Positions 1 through 7,048 of a stretch of DNA of 64,000 bases are shown here, in pieces; the first letter of the stretch is position 1, and each line of letters opens with the position of its first letter. The notes under the pieces were generated by a model. That model was not told the origin of the DNA. It worked only from the letters and a program-made list of their open reading frames with translations, and ran no database searches. The position numbers and the translations under genes are program-made. The stretch is from JBCBCP01 sp038530575 (GTDB lineage Bacteria; Pseudomonadota; Alphaproteobacteria; Rhodobacterales; Rhodobacteraceae): assembly GCA_038530575.1 (NCBI GenBank), contig JBCBCP010000002.1:62001-126000 (forward strand), written 5' to 3'.

Positions 1-2
1 CT

Positions 3-854
3 TTGCCTGAACTGCCCGAAGTAGAAACCGTGCGCCGCGGGCTGGCTCCAGTGATGGAAGGGCAGCGGATCACCGAAGCCGAGGTGCGGCGGCCGGATTT
101 GCGGTGGCCTTTTCCGCCTGGGATGGCGGAGCGGCTGACGGGGGCGCGGGTTCTACAGCTGCGGCGGCGGTCGAAGTATATCTTGGGGGATCTGGATACG
201 GGGGAGACCGTGCTGATCCATCTGGGGATGTCGGGGCGGATTTTGATCTCGGGTGATCCGCTTGGGCAATTTGTGCATGAGCATCCGGCGCCCGAAAAGC
301 ATGACCACGTGGTGTTGCACATGGAGAACGGCGCGCGGATCACCTTCAATGACCCGCGGCGGTTCGGGGCGATGGACCTAATGCCGACCGGGGGGCAAGA
401 GGCGCACAAACTCATTGCGGTTCTGGGACCGGAACCGCTGGGGAATGACTTTAACGAGGGGTATCTGGTTGAGGCGTTCCGGGGCAAGAATACGCCCGTG
501 AAGGCGGCCCTCCTGGACCAGCGCATCGTGGCAGGTCTGGGCAATATCTACGTGTGCGAGGCGCTTTTCCGGGCAGGGATATCGCCAAAACGTAAGGCCG
601 GGCGAATCTCTGCCGCGCGGGTGGGTGGACTGGTGCCGATCATTCGAGAGGTGCTGTCGGAGGCAATCGCGGCAGGCGGTTCATCCCTACGCGATTTCCG
701 GCAAGCCGATGGAGAGCTTGGATATTTCCAGCATTCCTTTGACGTCTATGGCCGCGAAGGAGAACCCTGCCGCCGGGACGGATGTGGCGGAACGGTGGGT
801 CGGATCGTGCAGTCGGGGCGGTCGTCCTTCTTTTGTGGGACGTGTCAAAGATAG
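3..854 (+). CDS. mutM: Formamidopyrimidine-DNA glycosylase (Fpg/MutM)
   Basis: Base-excision repair enzyme that removes 8-oxoguanine and other oxidised purines and nicks the site by beta/delta elimination. The protein begins MPELPEVETVRRGL; Pro2 is the catalytic nucleophile after Met removal and Glu3 is the general acid, so translation must start at this TTG only two bases from the window edge. The last ~30 residues hold the four-cysteine zinc finger (CRRDGC then CGTC). At 283 residues it is a full-length family member. The upstream promoter lies outside the window; the next gene follows after 61 bp on the same strand and may be co-transcribed. Confidence 0.97.
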   Translation: MPELPEVETVRRGLAPVMEGQRITEAEVRRPDLRWPFPPGMAERLTGARVLQLRRRSKYILGDLDTGETVLIHLGMSGRILISGDPLGQFVHEHPAPEKHDHVVLHMENGARITFNDPRRFGAMDLMPTGGQEAHKLIAVLGPEPLGNDFNEGYLVEAFRGKNTPVKAALLDQRIVAGLGNIYVCEALFRAGISPKRKAGRISAARVGGLVPIIREVLSEAIAAGGSSLRDFRQADGELGYFQHSFDVYGREGEPCRRDGCGGTVGRIVQSGRSSFFCGTCQR

Positions 855-915
855 TTGCGGGGCCGGTCTGCCGTGGTAAGCAGGGCGACTAAACGAGGTA
901 ACGCCGAGGCGGCAC

Positions 916-1692
916 ATGGCTTACGAGACGATTATCGTCGAGATTGAAGACCACATCGCAAAGGTCACCCTGAACCGGCCGGACGCGATGAATGCGCTGA
1001 ACGATCAGCTTTTGGGTGAACTTGCCGAGGCGCTGACCGAAGCGCAAGCTGACGACAAGGTACGGTGCATCGTGCTGACCGGCTCGGAAAAGGCTTTTGC
1101 CGCGGGGGCGGATATTCCGATGATGAAGGACAAGACCTTTGTTGAGGTCTTTATGTCCAACCTCTTTACCGAAGAAACGGACGCGATTGTGCGCGTACGT
1201 AAGCCGATCATCGCAGCGGTCAGCGGCTATGCGCTGGGCGGTGGCTGCGAATTGGCGATGATGTGCGATTTCATTATCGCGTCAGAAACCGCCAAATTCG
1301 GCCAGCCCGAGGTGAATCTCGGGGTGATGGCGGGTATCGGCGGCACACAAAGGCTGACGCGCTTTATCGGCAAGTCAAAGGCGATGGATATGAACCTCAC
1401 CGGCCGCTTCATGGACGCCGAGGAAGCGGAACGTGCTGGGCTGGTATCGCGCATTGTGCCAGCCAAGAAGCTGACCGAAGAGGCGATGACCGCAGCCGCA
1501 AAGATTGCTGAAAAGTCGATGGTGACGGTCATGGCAATCAAGGAATCGGTGAACCGCGCTTATGAAACGCCGTTGAACGAAGGGCTGCTGTTCGAACGCC
1601 GGGTGTTCCATTCGTTGTTTGCGACCGAGGATCAGGCGGAGGGAATGGCTGCGTTTGTCGAAAAACGTCAGGCTCAGTTCCGGGATAAGTGA
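916..1692 (+). CDS. Enoyl-CoA hydratase (crotonase family)
   Basis: Cytosolic hydratase of 258 residues that adds water to trans-2-enoyl-CoA in fatty-acid beta-oxidation or amino-acid breakdown. Family marks are the oxyanion-hole stretch FAAGADIPMM, the GGGCELAMMCD segment carrying the first catalytic Glu, and the FGQPEVNLGVMAGIGGT segment carrying the second. The two catalytic glutamates favour a true hydratase over other crotonase enzymes. It sits alone between mutM and rpsT, so the genes around it do not reveal its pathway. PaaF/FadB1-type naming would be a guess and is left out. Confidence 0.93.
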   Translation: MAYETIIVEIEDHIAKVTLNRPDAMNALNDQLLGELAEALTEAQADDKVRCIVLTGSEKAFAAGADIPMMKDKTFVEVFMSNLFTEETDAIVRVRKPIIAAVSGYALGGGCELAMMCDFIIASETAKFGQPEVNLGVMAGIGGTQRLTRFIGKSKAMDMNLTGRFMDAEEAERAGLVSRIVPAKKLTEEAMTAAAKIAEKSMVTVMAIKESVNRAYETPLNEGLLFERRVFHSLFATEDQAEGMAAFVEKRQAQFRDK

Positions 1693-1723
1693 TACGCGGG
1701 CAAGGTATCGCCCCTACCCCGTG

Positions 1724-1752
1724 TTGACTCAGGCTTCGTGCGCCCCTAATAG
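1724..1752 (+). promoter_or_regulatory. Sigma-70 promoter of rpsT
   Basis: TTGACT at 1724-1729, a 17-base spacer and TAATAG at 1747-1752 form a near-consensus housekeeping promoter. It lies 58 bp upstream of the rpsT start in the gap after the enoyl-CoA hydratase, which suits a highly expressed ribosomal protein gene. Confidence 0.72.
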
Positions 1753-1809
1753 CGCGTCTTCAGCATGTGCTGAGCTTACCTACCGCACCAAAGATTGGGA
1801 CGAGATAAC

Positions 1810-2073
1810 ATGGCAAATTCGCCTCAGGCCAAGAAGCGGGCCCGTCAGAACGAAAAGCGCTTCGCAGTAAACAAGGCACGTCGGAGCCGTATCCGCACCT
1901 ACTTGCGCCGGGTCGAAGAGGCGATTGCCTCGGGTGACAAGACCGCTGCAGATGCAGCGCTGCGCGCCGCACAACCAGAGCTAATGCGCGGTGTGACAAA
2001 AGGCGTGTACCACAAAAACACTGCCAGCCGGAAGATGTCCCGCCTGAGCGCGCGCATCAAGTCGCTCGGCTAA
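1810..2073 (+). CDS. rpsT: 30S ribosomal protein S20
   Basis: S20 binds the 5' domain of 16S rRNA in the small subunit. The 87-residue protein begins MANSPQAKKRARQNEKR and is rich in Lys and Arg, with the family's helical pattern ending in SRLSARIKSL. An in-frame TTG at 1795 would add five residues, but the ATG at 1810 gives the standard N-terminus and follows GGGACGAGA. rpsT just upstream of dnaA is a common arrangement in Rhodobacterales. Confidence 0.97.
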   Translation: MANSPQAKKRARQNEKRFAVNKARRSRIRTYLRRVEEAIASGDKTAADAALRAAQPELMRGVTKGVYHKNTASRKMSRLSARIKSLG

Positions 2074-2098
2074 GCCACCGAAAAATGAACATTTTGTG

Positions 2099-2131
2099 AC
2101 GGCGTCCCTACCCGGGGCGCCGTTTGCGTTT
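2099..2131 (+). terminator. Probable terminator after rpsT
   Basis: ACGGCGTCCC at 2099-2108 can pair with GGGGCGCCGT at 2114-2123 (10 bp with one G-T pair, five-base loop). It is followed by a broken T run (TTGCGTTTG), so it is a moderate rather than strong intrinsic terminator. Confidence 0.55.
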
Positions 2132-2455
2132 GCGCCAATAAAATAAGGCACAAAACAGATTCGGATCGCTTAAATCAGAGTCAAGATTAAAGGGATGTTG
2201 AAGCGCGCGGCCCCAGCTTGCTACCAATGTCTGGGCGAGGCGACTCGCTCTTTGGGGGGACAGGCTGGAAGGCTGGCAGCCACATGGTTTGCCAAACGAT
2301 CCGGACCCGACAAACGGTGCAAAGCCGATCGGTGTCGAAGTGCGCAGCGGGGGATGCGGCGCGCGGGAGCTGTCTAAACATAGCGTGGTTTGCACGTAGC
2401 GTCAGCTAGCTCAGGTGACGGGGTGCGCCATCCAATAAATGTCCGAAAGGATCCG

Positions 2456-2477
2456 TCCAAAAGTGCGCGCTTTTGGA
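2456..2477. repeat. Palindrome in the dnaA leader
   Basis: TCCAAAAG at 2456-2463 and CTTTTGGA at 2470-2477 are perfect inverted copies around TGCGCG. There is no following T run, so it is not an ordinary terminator. It could be an operator for dnaA or an mRNA stem-loop, about 90 bp before the dnaA start. Confidence 0.5.
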
Positions 2478-2567
2478 TCAGGCGGAGCTTTGACGGACAC
2501 AGGCCAAAAAAATGGACTGGGCGGATTTAGCGGCATCCGAACTGTCAAAAACGGGACTAGGATCAGG

Positions 2568-3911
2568 ATGACACAGGAGAAGTGGGGCGAGATGAAAGGT
2601 CGGCTGCTCAAGACGGTTGGGCAGAACAATTTTACGACCTGGATCGAACCCCTCGCTTTCAGGGACCTTAAGGGCGGTGTAGCCACGTTTACGGCGCCCA
2701 CAAACTTTCTTGGCAATTACGTGAGCCAGAACTTTGCCGATCTGATCCTGCACGAGCTGCGCAGTGAGGACCCGGACGTTAACCGACTGAATTTTGCCGT
2801 TGCGGCGAACGCTAGCGCCTCACCTGACGCGCCCAAAGCCGCAAAGCCGGTCAAATCGCATAATGCCATCCTGGAAACCGCGCCGCTTGATCCTCGTTTC
2901 ACATTCGACAGCTTTGTTGTCGGCAAGCCAAACGAGCTGGCACACGCCGCAGCCAAGCGCGTTGCGGAAGGTGGTCCTGTCACGTTTAATCCGCTTTTCC
3001 TGTACGGTGGCGTTGGCCTCGGTAAAACGCACCTCATGCACGCAATTGCATGGGAGCTTCAGGCGCGCCGGCCCGAACTCAACGTTCTTTATCTTTCGGC
3101 AGAGCAGTTCATGTACCGCTTCGTGCAGGCGCTGCGCGACCGCAAAATGATGGACTTCAAGTCGATCTTTCGCTCGGTCGACGTTTTGATCGTGGATGAC
3201 GTGCAGTTCATCGCCGGAAAAGACAGCACGCAGGAAGAGTTCTTTCATACGTTCAACGCGCTAATCGAGCAGCAAAAACAAATTATCATCAGCGCAGACC
3301 GCGCCCCGGGCGAAATTAAGGACCTTGAAGAGCGGATCAAATCGCGCCTGCAGTCTGGTCTCGTTGTAGATCTGCATCCGACCGACTACGAGTTGCGCCT
3401 TGGTATTTTGCAGACCAAGGTTGAACAACAGCGGGTAAACTATCCAGGCCTAGAGGTGCAGGCGGGTGTGTTGGAATTTCTCGCTCACAGGATCAGCAAT
3501 AACGTGCGGGTTCTTGAGGGCGCCCTGACCCGTCTGTTCGCCTTCGCCAGCCTTGTTGGGCGCGAGATCGATATGGCATTGACGCAGGACTGCCTCGCGG
3601 ACGTGCTGCGCGCGTCTGATAAGAAGATCACTGTTGAGGAAATCCAGCGCCGTGTCGCTGAACATTACAACATCCGCATGAGCGATATGATTGGGCCGAA
3701 ACGCCTACGGAGCTACGCGCGCCCCCGGCAGGTCGCTATGTACTTGTGCAAACATATGACCCAGCGGTCCCTGCCCGAGATCGGCCGGCGTTTCGGCGGG
3801 CGGGACCACACCACTGTTATGCACGGCGTCCGCCGAATTGACGAGCTGCGCCAGAAGGACAGCCAGATCGCAGAGGACCTTGAGCTGCTGCGCCGGTCGC
3901 TGGAGGCGTAA
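2568..3911 (+). CDS. dnaA: Chromosomal replication initiator DnaA
   Basis: ATP-dependent initiator that binds DnaA boxes and melts oriC. Domain I begins at MTQEKWGEMKGRLL; the AAA+ core has Walker A (GGVGLGKTHL) and Walker B (VLIVDDVQF); the C-terminal helix-turn-helix carries the DnaA signature GGRDHTTVMHGVRRI. The frame stays open upstream to 2439, but the ATG at 2568, preceded by AGGATCAGG, gives the normal domain I start and a 447-residue protein. It is followed by a hairpin and then dnaN, the usual replication gene order. Confidence 0.97.
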   Translation: MTQEKWGEMKGRLLKTVGQNNFTTWIEPLAFRDLKGGVATFTAPTNFLGNYVSQNFADLILHELRSEDPDVNRLNFAVAANASASPDAPKAAKPVKSHNAILETAPLDPRFTFDSFVVGKPNELAHAAAKRVAEGGPVTFNPLFLYGGVGLGKTHLMHAIAWELQARRPELNVLYLSAEQFMYRFVQALRDRKMMDFKSIFRSVDVLIVDDVQFIAGKDSTQEEFFHTFNALIEQQKQIIISADRAPGEIKDLEERIKSRLQSGLVVDLHPTDYELRLGILQTKVEQQRVNYPGLEVQAGVLEFLAHRISNNVRVLEGALTRLFAFASLVGREIDMALTQDCLADVLRASDKKITVEEIQRRVAEHYNIRMSDMIGPKRLRSYARPRQVAMYLCKHMTQRSLPEIGRRFGGRDHTTVMHGVRRIDELRQKDSQIAEDLELLRRSLEA

Positions 3912-3932
3912 GGCTTTACCTGAAATCCACCG

Positions 3933-3960
3933 CGGGGCGCATGGCGCGCCCCGTTTCCTT
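3933..3960 (+). terminator. Hairpin after dnaA
   Basis: CGGGGCGC at 3933-3940 pairs with GCGCCCCG at 3946-3953 across a five-base loop and is followed by TTTCCTT. It could end or attenuate the dnaA transcript before dnaN. Confidence 0.6.
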
Positions 3961-4055
3961 CGTGGCCACCGTGCCACGCTCGCTTGACGCGCGACGTGAA
4001 GCGTCCAACAAAGGGCTTGTGTCGGACGGGGTGCGCGGTAGGGTGCCCATCCCGG

Positions 4056-4064
4056 TGTGGATAA
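4056..4064 (-). promoter_or_regulatory. DnaA box in the dnaN leader
   Basis: TGTGGATAA is the exact complement of the strong DnaA box TTATCCACA. It ends 12 bases before the dnaN ATG and abuts its ribosome-binding region, so bound DnaA could affect dnaN expression. Confidence 0.7.
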
Positions 4065-4076
4065 GGGACGGAGCCC

Positions 4077-5183
4077 ATGAAACTCAGCATCGAACGCGCC
4101 GCCTTGCTGAAGGCAGTGGCACAGGCCCAATCGGTTGTGGAGCGTCGGAACACGATCCCGATCCTCGCGAACGTATTGATCGAGGCGGAGGGGTCGGATG
4201 CCACCTTCCGTGCGACCGATCTGGACATCGAGGTGGTGGACAAAGCCCCAGCGATGGTGGAGCGGGCCGGATCCACGACGGTCGCTGCAACAACGCTGCA
4301 CGAGATCGTTCGCAAGCTGCCCGATGGCGCCCAAGTTACCCTGACGGCTGACAGTGCCGCCGGCCGCCTGACGGTTGAAGCAGGGCGGTCGAACTTCAGC
4401 CTTGCGACGCTGCCAAAAGAAGATTTTCCTGTGATGGCGTCGTCGGAATACACATCTAATTTCGCCGTTGAAGCGCCAAAGCTGCGCCGGCTGTTCGACA
4501 AGTCGAAATTTGCCATTTCGACCGAAGAAACGCGTTATTACCTGAACGGCGTCTACATGCACATCAGTGACGGGCACCTGCGCTGCGTTGCGACCGACGG
4601 GCACCGCCTGGCTCGCATCGACGAGGCGCTGCCAGATGGCGCTGACACGATGCCGGGCGTGATCGTGCCGCGCAAAACCGTGGGCGAGCTGCGCAAGCTG
4701 CTGGACGATGACGAGGCAAAGATCGCCGTGTCCGTGTCAGAGACAAAGGTGCGCTTTGCCACGACGGACATCACCCTGACATCCAAGGTCATCGACGGTA
4801 CTTTCCCTGACTACACGCGGGTCATCCCGACCGGGAACAGTCGCAAGCTGGAAGTAGACGCGTCTGACTTCGCCAAAGCGGTTGATCGGGTGGCGACGGT
4901 TTCTTCGGAACGGTCTCGAGCGGTGAAGCTGGCACTTGATGAAGACCGGCTGGTTTTAAGCGTGAACGCGCCCGATAGCGGCGCAGCCGAAGAAGAGCTG
5001 GCTGTGGCCTACGGTGACGAGCGGCTGGAGATCGGGTTCAACGCAAAGTACCTGCTAGAAATCGCCAGCCAGGTCGACCGGGAAAACGCTGTGTTCCTCT
5101 TCAATTCCTCGGGTGATCCAACCTTGATGCGTGAAGGCAGCGACGAAAGCGCTGTCTATGTCGTGATGCCAATGCGGGTGTGA
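4077..5183 (+). CDS. dnaN: DNA polymerase III beta subunit (sliding clamp)
   Basis: Ring-shaped processivity clamp that tethers polymerase III and other enzymes to DNA. The 368-residue protein starts MKLSIERAALLKAVAQAQSV, has the three-fold repeated clamp fold, and ends with the family-typical C-terminus SAVYVVMPMRV, where the terminal residues form part of the partner-binding pocket. Ribosome binding is served by AAGGGACGGAG. It lies 165 bp after dnaA with a hairpin and a perfect DnaA box between them, and 61 bp before recF. Confidence 0.97.
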   Translation: MKLSIERAALLKAVAQAQSVVERRNTIPILANVLIEAEGSDATFRATDLDIEVVDKAPAMVERAGSTTVAATTLHEIVRKLPDGAQVTLTADSAAGRLTVEAGRSNFSLATLPKEDFPVMASSEYTSNFAVEAPKLRRLFDKSKFAISTEETRYYLNGVYMHISDGHLRCVATDGHRLARIDEALPDGADTMPGVIVPRKTVGELRKLLDDDEAKIAVSVSETKVRFATTDITLTSKVIDGTFPDYTRVIPTGNSRKLEVDASDFAKAVDRVATVSSERSRAVKLALDEDRLVLSVNAPDSGAAEEELAVAYGDERLEIGFNAKYLLEIASQVDRENAVFLFNSSGDPTLMREGSDESAVYVVMPMRV

Positions 5184-5188
5184 CCTCG

Positions 5189-5233
5189 CAGAGTTTTCAG
5201 AAAACTCTGACCCATTCTTTACCGAAAAGAATG
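5189..5233 (+). repeat. Two tandem hairpins between dnaN and recF
   Basis: CAGAGTTTT (5189-5197) and AAAACTCTG (5201-5209) form a perfect 9-bp stem with a three-base loop. Immediately after, CATTCTTT (5213-5220) and AAAGAATG (5226-5233) form a perfect 8-bp stem. They fill most of the gap and may be a weak terminator, an mRNA-stability element or a processing site. Confidence 0.6.
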
Positions 5234-5244
5234 TGGACCGGCAG

Positions 5245-6351
5245 ATGAGCCTGTACCTCACCGAACTGACCTTGGCGCGGTTTCGCAGCCATACGCGGGC
5301 GCGTGTTGAGGTCGACGCGCGGCCCGTGGCGATACACGGGGCAAACGGTGCCGGAAAGACTTCGCTGATCGAAGCAGTGTCCCTGCTGTCCCCGGGCCGC
5401 GGGCTGCGTCGGGCGAGTGCGGAGGACATGGCGCAGCGGCCAGATCCGGTGGGCTGGAAGGTGGGGGCGGTTATGACATCGTTAGGCCAACTGCACGAGG
5501 TCGAAACGCTGTCAGAAGCCGGGGCGGCACGGACCGTGCGGATTGACGGCAAGACGGCCGTTCAGACGGCGCTGGGCCGGATTGCGCGGGTGCTGTGGCT
5601 GATCCCGTCGATGGATCGGCTATGGATTGAAGGCGCAGAAGGGCGGCGGCGCTTTCTGGACAGGATGACGCTGTCGTTTGAACCGGGACATGCGCAGCTG
5701 ACGCTCGATTATGAAAAGGCGATGCGCGAGCGGAACCGTCTTTTGAAAGACATGGTGCGTGATCCGGCATGGTACCGCGTGCTGAACAGCCAGATGGCGG
5801 AGGCTGGCGCGGCGATCCATCGGAACCGGGTCATGGCGCTGCAAGAGATCGCAGCGGCACAAGCGGGCGCACAGACAGATTTCCCTGTGGCCGATCTTGA
5901 GCTGATCCATCCGGAGCCATCTTGCGATGCACCGGGGGATCCGGACGCGCTTCTAACTGCCTTCGAAGAAAGCCAAAGCCGCGACATTGCTGCGGGGCGG
6001 ACACTGATCGGGCCGCACAGGGCTGACTTGTTTGGCACTTACGCGGTAAAGGGCCTGCCCGCGCGGGACTGTTCCACCGGGGAGCAGAAGGCGCTGCTCG
6101 TCTCACTGATCCTCGCCAATGCGCGGGCACTCAGCGCACAGATCGGTGCGCCGCCGCTGCTGCTACTCGACGAGGTTGCGGCGCATCTGGACGCCGCCCG
6201 GCGTGCGGCGCTTTACGACGAGATCGTAGAATTGGGCGCCCAAGCGTGGATGACCGGGACTGGGCCAGAGCTGTTCGATGCGCTGGGCAGCCGGGCGCAG
6301 TACCTTGAGGTGCGCGAAGAGGGCGGCATCAGCGAAGTGTGCAGGCCGTGA
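5245..6351 (+). CDS. recF: DNA replication and repair protein RecF
   Basis: SMC-like ATPase that loads RecA at gaps together with RecO and RecR. The protein starts MSLYLTELTLARFRSH, has Walker A GANGAGKTS near residue 30, and has the ABC-type Walker B with D-loop (LLLLDEVAAHLD) near residue 310. A GTG at 5233 is in frame, but the ATG at 5245 gives the usual family start and 368 residues. It follows dnaN, and its stop overlaps the start of a LysE-type exporter gene. This differs from the direct recF-gyrB order of many bacteria. Confidence 0.95.
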   Translation: MSLYLTELTLARFRSHTRARVEVDARPVAIHGANGAGKTSLIEAVSLLSPGRGLRRASAEDMAQRPDPVGWKVGAVMTSLGQLHEVETLSEAGAARTVRIDGKTAVQTALGRIARVLWLIPSMDRLWIEGAEGRRRFLDRMTLSFEPGHAQLTLDYEKAMRERNRLLKDMVRDPAWYRVLNSQMAEAGAAIHRNRVMALQEIAAAQAGAQTDFPVADLELIHPEPSCDAPGDPDALLTAFEESQSRDIAAGRTLIGPHRADLFGTYAVKGLPARDCSTGEQKALLVSLILANARALSAQIGAPPLLLLDEVAAHLDAARRAALYDEIVELGAQAWMTGTGPELFDALGSRAQYLEVREEGGISEVCRP

Positions 6352-6968
6352 CGCTCGCACCGTGGGACATTGCACTTTATGCCGGTGCGCTTCTGGTCCT
6401 GTTTCTGACACCCGGGCCTGTCTGGGTCGGGCTGATTGCGCGTAGCCTGTCAGGCGGGTTTCAAGCCGCGTGGCCCTTGGCGTTGGGCGTGGTCTTGGGC
6501 GATGTGCTTTGGTCGTTACTGGCCATCTTTGGTATAACTTGGATCCTGTCGATCTATGGCGGGTTTCTTGAACTTCTGAAATGGGTGGCCGCCGGGATTT
6601 TCGTGCTGATGGGTGTTGCCGTTATTCGCAGTGCAGGCAAAGCGATTGGCACCGACAGCCGGCTGACCCGGCCCGGCATATGGGCCGGGTTTGCCGCTGG
6701 ATTGGCGGTAATCCTCGGCAATCCAAAGGCGATCCTGTTCTACATGGGGATGCTGCCGGGCTTCTTTGACCTGACAGCTTTGACATGGGTTGATGTCGCT
6801 GTGATCGCTGGGCTTTCGGCCGTCATTCCGCTGGTCGGGAACCTTGGTATGGCGGTGTTTATCGACAGGGCAAAGCGGCTGATTTCCTCGCCTGACGCGC
6901 TCAGCCGAACCAACCGGGTCGCGGGCGCGCTGCTGATCGCTGTAGGGTTGGTTATCCCGCTGACCTGA
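6348..6968 (+). CDS. LysE/RhtB family amino-acid exporter
   Basis: Inner-membrane efflux protein of about 206 residues. It has the family opening with a first membrane helix ending in the LFLTPGPVWVGLIARSL motif, then four or five further hydrophobic helices; NPKAILFYMGMLPGF is the second LysE signature. Substrates of this family are amino acids, homoserine lactones or related compounds, and the exact one cannot be read here. The start is either GTG 6348 (GTGA overlap with the recF stop) or GTG 6339. It separates recF from gyrB. Confidence 0.88.
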   Translation: MTLAPWDIALYAGALLVLFLTPGPVWVGLIARSLSGGFQAAWPLALGVVLGDVLWSLLAIFGITWILSIYGGFLELLKWVAAGIFVLMGVAVIRSAGKAIGTDSRLTRPGIWAGFAAGLAVILGNPKAILFYMGMLPGFFDLTALTWVDVAVIAGLSAVIPLVGNLGMAVFIDRAKRLISSPDALSRTNRVAGALLIAVGLVIPLT

Positions 6969-6992
6969 CGGGCAGAATCCAGTCTACTGCGC

Positions 6993-7021
6993 GTGACATT
7001 CCTGTCGTAAATGGCTATATT
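6993..7021 (+). promoter_or_regulatory. Sigma-70 promoter of gyrB
   Basis: GTGACA at 6993-6998, a 17-base spacer and TATATT at 7016-7021 lie 28 bp upstream of the gyrB start. This suggests gyrB has its own promoter apart from the dnaN-recF transcript. Confidence 0.65.
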
Positions 7022-7048
7022 TTCCGCAAAACAATAAGGTTTGGCGGC

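Larger units (their letters stand above)
2074..2567. other. Non-coding gap between rpsT and dnaA
   Basis: About 490 bp without a credible gene. It holds the rpsT terminator at its left end and a palindrome at 2456-2477 in the dnaA leader. I saw no 9-mer close to the DnaA box TTATCCACA and no long AT-rich stretch here, which argues against this gap being the replication origin despite its position beside dnaA. The dnaA promoter must lie within it, but I could not place it with confidence. Confidence 0.6.

Noticed and set aside
2074..2567. Replication origin beside dnaA
   Set aside because: No 9-mer close to a DnaA box and no AT-rich unwinding stretch was seen; the maf-rho gap fits better. Not fully excluded without GC skew.
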